Of a DNA stretch of 64,000 bases, positions 57,007 to 64,000 are shown in pieces (the stretch's first letter is position 1; the number at the start of each line of letters is the position of its first letter). The position numbers and the translations under genes are program-made. Source of the stretch: Steromphala cineraria. Taxonomy: Eukaryota > Mollusca > Gastropoda > Trochida > Trochidae. Where the stretch lies: positions 41,737,468 to 41,801,467 of the forward strand of contig OU744735.1 of NCBI GenBank assembly GCA_916613615.1, read 5' to 3'. The notes under the pieces were generated by a model. It did not search any database and had not been told where the DNA came from. It saw only the letters and a list, made by a program, of their open reading frames with translations.

Positions 57007-58714
57007 GCAGAGAAAAAAATGCTTTTCTGATTAGTAAAATATAAAACAAAGCACAAAGTTTTGGGCTGATTTATGGCAATAATCCGAATGTACAATGCTC
57101 ACATTTAGATTTGAGCCTTGTGTAAAAATGTTGAATAAACAATGACATTGGTCTGCTGGTGTTATTTACTTTCTTTAGATCAGATATTCACTTATTACAC
57201 AATTTCGTTACTGTCTATCTTATTTCCTGTCTGTTTCCTAATTAAAAGCTATTAAATTAGCAGGTAGGTTATATAACGCACAATTATCAACACCTGGCTA
57301 TTTTATGACATCAGCTAATTAGCAATTGTGTTCCTTAACATCCTTTTTTATCTCCGATTGGTAAATTATAACCTGTTGAAATTAGGAATACTGTTTTTGC
57401 TCTATCTGATAAAGGTAAAGAATTATTTTGGGTAGGGTTAATTTAATAAATCTTCATTCGGTTTGGCCATGAAGTCAAAGGCATTTAATAAAAAATGGTT
57501 TAAGTGTAAAAAAATATTATAGTATTATATCATAAAGTCCTTTCTGCTGTGCTTCTTAAGTATGTTTACCAATAACAACAAACAACTATGCACGCAGATG
57601 TAACAGTTCACGTGTGAGCATTGATTATGGCGAAAATACATCCGGGTTCTCACGTTCAGTATTATGAGGCGAGACAAGCTGCATGCTGTTACAGTGTAGG
57701 ATTGTGCGCCCATCATCGTTTCATTCATTGTCTTACATATTCATAAATAGAAATTGCAAGATGACTAACTTAACTACCGATTCGTTGAAAGTTTGAGATA
57801 TTTGGAGGATGTTTAGTATCTTCAATCGACGGTTAAACTTTTGGCTTTTACTATTAGCTTGTGTTGTTTTACATAACGAGGGCATACATCGAGGGAAGCC
57901 CTAACCTACTAACAGTAGTAGTAGTAGTAGTAGTATATTTTTTATTTAAGTGTCACACGCACTTGAACATGTTATATGAATACACATTGTACAGCAATAT
58001 AAAAGCAGTGCGTCGAGCCACAAACTGGCTTATGAGACACTAAAAGAGCATATTTTACGATAAATAATGTTGGATACAAATTTTACTAAAAATATTTAAA
58101 ATTAAATTAATAAATAGAGATAAGAATATAAAAATAAAAAAAAGTAATATTAAAAAACAAAAATTAAATAGATGACATTTCACGTCTTTTAAACATATTT
58201 AGAAACTAACACGTCAGGAGGCAGTTTTATTCTAAAATGCCTCTCAAAGAAGTTACTAAAAAAACAACTTATTTTTCATATAAACGTTTTATACAAGTGA
58301 GTTCGTCTGAGGTAGAATTGTTTCTCTTTAATATCAATCTATCTATGAATGTGACTAACACCTATCCATTTAAAATTACTAACTTCAAAACTTCATGTAG
58401 CCACGCTGTTGCTGTATCTGTACTTTACCTGTATAAGTTTTCAATCTATGGAGTAGCTAATCTCCAAGTTAACCTATATTCAACGTGTCATGCACATATT
58501 AGCTATGATAATCTTGGAAGTTGATTTTTTGAATGGAGGTAGTGGTCCCAGTTGACCAATGGGTGACAGGATTGGTGTCTCTTAGAATAATATTCCTTTT
58601 CTAAATTTGTAATCACATTACTGTAATACCAAGCTGGATTCCTTGTATTAACCTAATTAGAGCATGTCTGAGCTATCTCTGCTACAACTCTTTATAGTCA
58701 TGTTCTGTCACCAT
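57007..58714. other. No gene recognised
   Basis: AT-rich presumed intron. Contains a TAG microsatellite at 57,914-57,935 and, at 58,229-58,256, the inverted end of the repeat seen at 5440 and 27,178 (AAAATGCCTCTCAAAGAAGT). The 95-codon frame at 58,237-58,524 starts inside that repeat and has no domain, so it is not called. Confidence 0.45.
57914..57935. repeat. (AGT)n microsatellite
   Basis: Seven or so perfect AGT units. Confidence 0.8.
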
Positions 58715-59130
58715 ACCTTGAATGTTATTTATTACACTTTCCTTTAAATGTGCGCATTTGGCTCACTAAAATCAGAACTTGTAACCAAAGACTCCCAATA
58801 GAAAGAGATAGATGGTATAACATTAGAAAAGAAGAGAGATGATGTGTACTCTGTAAATAATCAATCGATGATGAGGCCCATATCATTTTCTATTGTCCAT
58901 TTCTTAATGAAGTAAGAGATTAATTATTACCTAACTATTATTGTAAATATCCATCTTTAGATAATTTTATATCATTAATGTCATGTGAGCATAAAGCACT
59001 TCAGTTGAAAGTATGCAATTACGTCAAAACCTTTCTACCTATGCTCCCATAAACAAACCTGTATATTTGTATTGTTTCTCTATGTCACTTTTTGTGATCT
59101 TCATGAGAATAAACCATTCATTTCATTATA
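58715..59130 (+). mobile_element. LINE 3' fragment, second copy of the 7385-8440 family
   Basis: Same protein tail with stops: NVRIWLTKIRTC, RLPIERDRWYNIRKEER, CVLCK, then DDEAHIIFYCPFLNEV and CEHKALQLKVCNYV. The 3' UTR TTTTTGTGATCTTCATGAG is shared with the other copy. At least three in-frame stops. Confidence 0.8.
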
Positions 59131-59414
59131 AATCTCGTCACTAGCCACTTTGGGCATGCGCAGAACAGCTTTTGTCGTTTATGGTGTAAAGGACAGATTC
59201 AGGCTGTCGGGATGAGCAGTCTAAACCTGCGCACTTCGATAAGCACTAACTTCGTTATCAGAAGACCTTTCAAACCGATTTTTTCTAATATTTGAAAGTA
59301 TTGTCTGTGCAAACAAATCAACAAGGGTAAAAAAACAATCAGATGATACATTGTTTGATATTGATCTCTTGATCCAGACATATATAATTACTGCTTAAGT
59401 CGGGATATCTATTT
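59131..59414. other. No gene recognised
   Basis: Spacer between two LINE insertions. Confidence 0.4.
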
Positions 59415-61033
59415 TGTTATGTTGATCCAGACAACCTGAAAAACTATGGGCCTGTGTCGAATCTTAGCTTCATCTTTAAATTAGTAGAGAGGGCAGTAGC
59501 AGACCGTCTATGCAAACACCTCGACCACCACAACCTCCTTGATAATATTCAATCTGCATACAGAAACAACTTTTCGACAGAAACCGCTCTTTTGAGAGTC
59601 CTGAATGACCTGCGCATGGGGGCTGATAGAGGTAATATGGCCCTGCTTGTCATGTTAGATCTTACCTCAGCCTTCGATACAATCGACCATGATTGCCTGA
59701 TGTTTAGACTGAAGAGTGAATGTCATGTAGATGGTAAAGCACTGGATTGGTTAAGATCATGTCTTTCTCACAGACAGCAAACTGTTCCTATTGATGGATT
59801 TCTGATCCCCATGAAATTTTGTGTGGTGTACCCCAAGGATCTGTACTGGGTCCGATATCATTAAACTTATACATAACGTCTTTGGGCAAAATCACTCATA
59901 ATCATGAAGTTCAGCGCCATCAATATGCTGATGATTCGCAGCTGATGAAGATATTCCCGACTGATAACCCAAGTGTAAGTGCAGCAATTCAAACTCTGTC
60001 ACATTGCTATGATGACGAGAAGACATGGATGTCCAAACACCGAATCAAACTGAATAATGAGAAGACTAAGTGTCTCCTTGTTGGATCAAAATCAAAGGTC
60101 AAGAATGTCAACCTACAGTCAATCACATTTGGACAATCAATCCTTTAAATAGCATCTTCTGTGAAAGATCTAGGAGTCATCCTGAGCTCACTATGACAAA
60201 TCGTGTAAATCGCCTAGCGAAAGTATCCTTCCTGCAGCTAAGGAAGTTTGGCAATATAAGGAAATATCTGATGACAAAATCGGCCACTGTTTTTGTTCTC
60301 TCACTGGTAATGTCAAAGTTGGACTATTGTAATAGCCTGCTTGTTGGTGCCCCAAAGTCTGTTACTACTAAACTCCAACGAGTTCAAATCACTGCTGCCG
60401 GGATTGTTTCAAGATGTCACAAAAATGACCACAATACACCCGTGCTTCAACAGCTTCACTAGCTACCTATTCAGGGGAGAGTCATTTTCTTAATACTGTG
60501 CCTGACTTACAAGTGTATGAACAATGATCCCCCAGCATACCTCTATGATCTCCTACACCAGAATACAGTGTACCAAAAGGATCTGTACTGGGTCCGATAT
60601 CATTCAACTTATACATAAAGTCTTTGGGCAAAATCACTCATAATCACTCATAAGGAATATTGGCAGTGCCTGACTTTCAAGTGTATGAACAGTGATGCCC
60701 CAGCATACCTCTGTGATCTCCTACACCAGTATACACCTAACCGAGCCCTGCGTTCACAATCACAAAGTCTCCTCACAGTGCAAAGAGTCAAAACCTCCTC
60801 ATTTGGACAACGTTCATTTACTGTTAGTGCTGCCACCTACTGGAACTCTATTCCTCTTGAATTGTGACTTGCACAAGCTTTACAATCCTTCAAGACCAGC
60901 CTGAAAACATATCTTTTCAGACAAGTGTTCCCCATGTAAACTTTCTCTTACATTTTTTAACTATGTTGTGCGCTTTGAGCATGTATCTTATTTGGAATAA
61001 GCGTGATGCAAATGGACTATTATTATTAATAAT
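59415..61033 (+). mobile_element. CR1/Rex-type LINE, 5'-truncated, with internal rearrangement
   Basis: Reverse transcriptase blocks in order: NYGPVSNLSFIFKLVERAVA, AYRNNFSTETALLRVLNDL, LLVMLDLTSAFDTIDHD, then [17 protein letters not shown] after one frameshift, HQYADDSQL (catalytic YADD, 59,922), [32 protein letters not shown], and the C-terminal APAYLCDLLHQYTPNRALRS ... FGQRSFTVSAATYWNSIP ... FKTSLKTYLFRQ. The segment GTACCAAAAGGATCTGTACT (60,565) copies part of the earlier PQGSVLGP region, and the CLTYKCMNNDPPAYLYDLLH segment occurs twice around it. The tail GTGCGCTTTGAGCATG and ATTATTATTAATA end it. Related to 25,604-26,060. Confidence 0.85.
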
Positions 61034-61954
61034 GTCATCTAAATCGGTGAGATGTGACTTAAACCAAGTGCTAATAATTTTTTTGAAATGATACAAAATA
61101 TTTATAACGATGGAGTCGTTTTTCTATAGCAGTAAAGATTTTATTTCGTTGACATGATTATGGATTCTATGGATTCTATTCATGGCATTCATGAAGTCGG
61201 CTGATATTTTAGAAACGTATATATTATTATTTTGTCAATCACGTTAAATGTATTTAAATATTTGCTTTAGTTTTCTACTTTAAACTATCATCACGTCAAA
61301 GAAGATTATGCAATGCGATACAAGTGTTTAAACTAAGATGTGAATGCAATCTTTCAATCAATAGAAAATGAAAAAAATAGAAATTAAAAGTCAGTCGGTG
61401 CTCGAACAATCCTTTTCTGTTGATAAGAGTTTTTCTTCTATAATTTAGAAAACGATTGACTGACTGTAAGTTTGATACTTTTTCTAAATCTAAGTCATAC
61501 CTCTTTCAATACTTATTGATTGTGCGCAATAAAATCTTATCATGAAATTATGTTAAATTTTATTCTTATGTACTCATAAACACATTTATTTTTCTCCGAT
61601 TGTAATCTATACCTAGAGCCATTGTTAACCTCACAAGTGGGGAGCAGATGGTTGCACTAGGATCTTAATGAAGTTGTTTTTATTGACATTAAGATTTTGA
61701 TTATAATTACGAAATCTTCAAACGTTGTATTTTACGAACTTTTCAGAGGAGGAGCTACAAGAAGTTTACTATTTACTGGTTGAAATGTAGGATACTGCCA
61801 ACGAACTGACCTGTCAAACTGAAACCTCATAAATCTAAAATGTATTATTCATTGAAAGTATTTAAATCCTGCATGACAAATCATGTTGTCATTTATTATT
61901 AAATTTATGCAGTTTCAGTTAAAGTTATTTTATTTTTAGCGTGGAAACACTCAC
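61034..61954. other. No gene recognised
   Basis: AT-rich presumed intron between LINE and EGF exon b. Confidence 0.4.
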
Positions 61955-62077
61955 CAACACAATCACCATTTTGATTGACGTATCCATCATTGCAAGAACA
62001 TTCATAGCCAGGTTCAATGTTAACACAATGAGAGTTAGGTCCACATTCGTAAGTTTCTGCTGTACATTCGTTTTTAT
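61955..62077 (-). CDS. EGF-like exon b
   Basis: 41 codons, acceptor TTTCAG, donor GTGAGTG, phase 1 at both ends: D/KNECTAETYECGPNSHCVN, IEPGYECSCNDGYVNQNGDC, VG. Six cysteines in EGF spacing, with D-x-N-E-C and C-V-N...Y residues of calcium-binding EGF modules. Calcium-binding EGF repeats typically form rod-like extracellular segments. Confidence 0.85.
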
Positions 62078-62566
62078 CTGAAACCGAAGTTCCTTCCTAA
62101 GTCCTTCAAGCTTTTACCGATGTTCCTTCTGATAGAGACTGGGAATTTCGATTATTGACGAAAATCGCCGATATTGACGTGTTTGTTTCGGGTAAAAGCT
62201 TCCCTTTCTTCCGCTGATGAAGCCTTTTCTTCAAGTACATAACGTATCAGTGCATACATGAAATCATTGTATCATGTTAAGTACGTACGCACTGTTTTTC
62301 TGTTTCAGTGACACCTAAAACTAGATGTTTGAATATCTCGTAACTTGTTTGGTGGAGTTTCCTTTGTTACACAGAGGGACGTACTAAACTGGGACTCAAG
62401 TTGATATCATGGCCCTATTTTTGCCCAGGTAAATACAAATGCAATAACAGCATCTAAAGCTACAAATATATGATACATTTATATGGATTAATTGCCACTT
62501 GATATATTATGTTTCACTGTCGCAGTGTCATCTTCCTCATTTCAAAACCAATTGGGAAACACCTAC

Positions 62567-62689
62567 CAACACAGTCATCACCATCTTTTTCATATCCTGA
62601 GTGACAATCACATTGGAAGCCGGGGGAATTGTTGACACAATCAGAGTTCAAACCACAGTTGTGAGTGTCATCCGTACACTCGTCTATAT
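62567..62689 (-). CDS. EGF-like exon c
   Basis: 41 codons, acceptor TTTCAG, donor GTAGGTG, phase 1 at both ends: D/IDECTDDTHNCGLNSDCVN, NSPGFQCDCHSGYEKDGDDC, VG. A complete calcium-binding EGF module (D-I-D-E-C start, C-V-N, F aromatic). Same length and phase as exon b, so the two can be read in series as exon c then b on the minus strand. Confidence 0.85.
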
Positions 62690-63811
62690 CTGAAATAGTA
62701 AAGTAATTTCAAATATACTATAACTACTGAACAGGGTGTGTCATGTTTCATGTTCCCGTAACTGTATTTAATTGCCTTTAGACGAAACATGTATTTTTAT
62801 AGTTCATTTTAATATATACTAGTATATATGTTGACTCCGTTTGGCATTAGACTTTAACAGACATTATCAGATTCTTTCATTGACATTGTAAACTTGAAAT
62901 TCTCTTATTTTTAGGAATGCTTAAAAAAGCATGCAAAAATGCTATTGTCACCTACATAAATTTGGGATAAGTGTGCAATAAATATTAGTGATTAAAAATT
63001 AATTAGCGTTTGGATGACATTTATAAAGCAGAGCAACCCTGAAACAAGGGGTTTCATCTTTCCTTGTTCTTCCCACTCCCGGAAGCAATCAAATGTGATT
63101 TTACCTTGAATGTGGACAAAATGTCAAGGAGTATGATGAACATAATATTTATTTCTAATTTCCAAAATTGATTAAAGATGAACATAACTCACATATTGTG
63201 ACCCACAAGGTCAAACATTCAATGATCACTTTTCAATGGAAATAGTAATCGTGTACAGGATAAAGTTCATAGCTAAGATAAAGCGTTTCCTCACAAATTC
63301 ACAAGTATGTTGTGACCATGACTTTTGACGAATTGAAATGAAATATTTCAAAAATTTTGGTACTTCTCAACAGTTGATATATTCCAAATAGGGCGTCATT
63401 CCACAAAAAACCTTCAAGTTATCTTGTTCACAAGGATTGTTTTGGTATTTTGATAAGCTGTAACCTTGACCTTTGACATTGGATACGAACTTGTCAAAAT
63501 AATTCTCAAAATAGGTGAATATAGCACCAACCCATTCCTTTTGACATTGACCTTGACCAAGGTCTTACAATCATTTATCACTTTCATTAATATTACAATC
63601 ATGTGATTATTAAAAGTGTTTAATAGTAATTATTTAAACAATTTCGCAATAACATGTTTTTGTGACTTTGGCCTTTGACGAATTGAAACGAAATTTAATA
63701 CCAACTAAGATTTTTGATTTTCTTACACAAATTGTATGTACATTCAAATTGTGTTAGGTTTCCTTATAACTGATCATAATATTACGAACATGTTTCTTTT
63801 TATCAGGCCGC
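62690..63811. other. Intron-like spacer with TGACCTTTGAC-type repeats
   Basis: Contains several related segments with TTTTGACGAATTGAAATGAA (63,325 and 63,675) and TGACCTTTGACATTGG (63,468), plus CATTGACCTTGACCAAGGTC. Looks like a degenerate dispersed repeat that happens to carry nuclear-receptor-type half sites. No exon seen. Confidence 0.4.
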
Positions 63812-63862
63812 TAATGGCTGCAATATTGCCCATCGGCGCTAAACAATAACTCACTCACTCAC
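63812..63862 (-). repeat. Molluscan-type SINE segment, copy 2
   Basis: Minus strand GAGTGAGTGAGTTATTGTTTA ... GGGCAATATTGCAGCCATTA (first block 63,842-63,862, 21 bases by position). Matches 37,791-37,851. It lies where the downstream half of EGF exon d should be. Confidence 0.5.
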
Positions 63863-63895
63863 TCTTTTTATCATTTTAAATCGATATTATCGCAA

Positions 63896-63938
63896 TTAAA
63901 GTTTTCCCCACAACCACCTTGGTTGCATTCGTCAATGT
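63896..63938 (-). pseudogene. Truncated EGF-like exon d
   Basis: Acceptor GATTGCAG then D/IDECNQGGCGENFNC, the start of a calcium-binding EGF module in phase 1. After NFNC the frame runs DNIDLK and a stop, and a SINE segment lies about 35 bp further on. The remaining three cysteines are missing, so this exon is probably broken, or an exon variant I cannot recognise. Confidence 0.5.
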
Positions 63939-64000
63939 CTGCAATCATATTTATAACAATATTTGATGAAATAATAACAGTATCCTATTTCAGACATTGA

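Noticed and set aside
58237..58524. 95-codon plus-strand frame starting MPLKEVTKK
   Set aside because: The start lies in a dispersed repeat also found at 5,440 and 27,178; no domain or splice context.

Overview
This is an animal (intron-rich, AT-rich, repeat-dense) nuclear genome segment, most likely from a mollusc. The evidence is phase-1 exon genes with GT-AG introns, TATA promoters with separate non-coding first exons, secreted CAP, EGF and C-type-lectin modules, non-LTR retrotransposons ending in TTGACTTTGA-like or (ATT)n tails, and a tRNA-type SINE tail (GCAATATTGCAGCC ... TTTAGCGCCG) of a kind I associate with molluscan genomes. No bacterial operon, rRNA, CRISPR array or intact tRNA gene is visible.

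Layout. 1.55-2.48 kb (minus): a single-exon seven-helix receptor with one frameshift. 4.5-11 kb: retrotransposon tails and three families of small inverted-repeat elements (MITEs). 11.3-18.3 kb (plus): a complete secreted CAP-domain gene of four coding exons. 22.7-31.5 kb (plus): its tandem paralogue with the same intron phases, one GC-AG intron, and introns full of MITEs, a SINE, a LINE tail and a Tc1 remnant. 31.6-41.3 kb: intergenic, with nested MITEs, foldback palindromes, a tRNA-Arg-like SINE and a decayed LINE. 42.6-48.2 kb (minus): the 3' end of a lectin gene with two C-type lectin domains, the first carrying a remarkable Tyr/Trp-rich insertion. 48.2-50.4 kb: a decayed LINE. 51.4-55.1 kb: a 48-bp tandem array with higher-order structure. 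55.4-56.2 kb: a degenerate ~130-bp tandem repeat. 56.2 kb and 61.9-63.9 kb (minus): calcium-binding-type EGF exons whose splice phases match the lectin exons, so that EGF and lectin exons may be one mosaic gene whose 5' end lies beyond the right edge. 58.7-61.0 kb: two further LINE copies, one with an internal rearrangement.

How the parts relate. The two CAP genes are a local duplication and probably make small secreted proteins. The EGF/lectin exons would encode an extracellular adhesion or recognition protein. The mobile DNA dominates by length. One MITE family (TTAA target, seen exactly by interruption of a LINE reading frame) looks piggyBac-like, one family has 9-bp target duplications (Mutator-like), and others use TA. 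A recurrent theme is short tandem duplication across splice sites (CAP exon 4 acceptor, CAP exon 2 donor, lectin last-exon acceptor).

Limits: all exon models are from splice consensus, phase and family motifs read by eye, with no transcript or database support.
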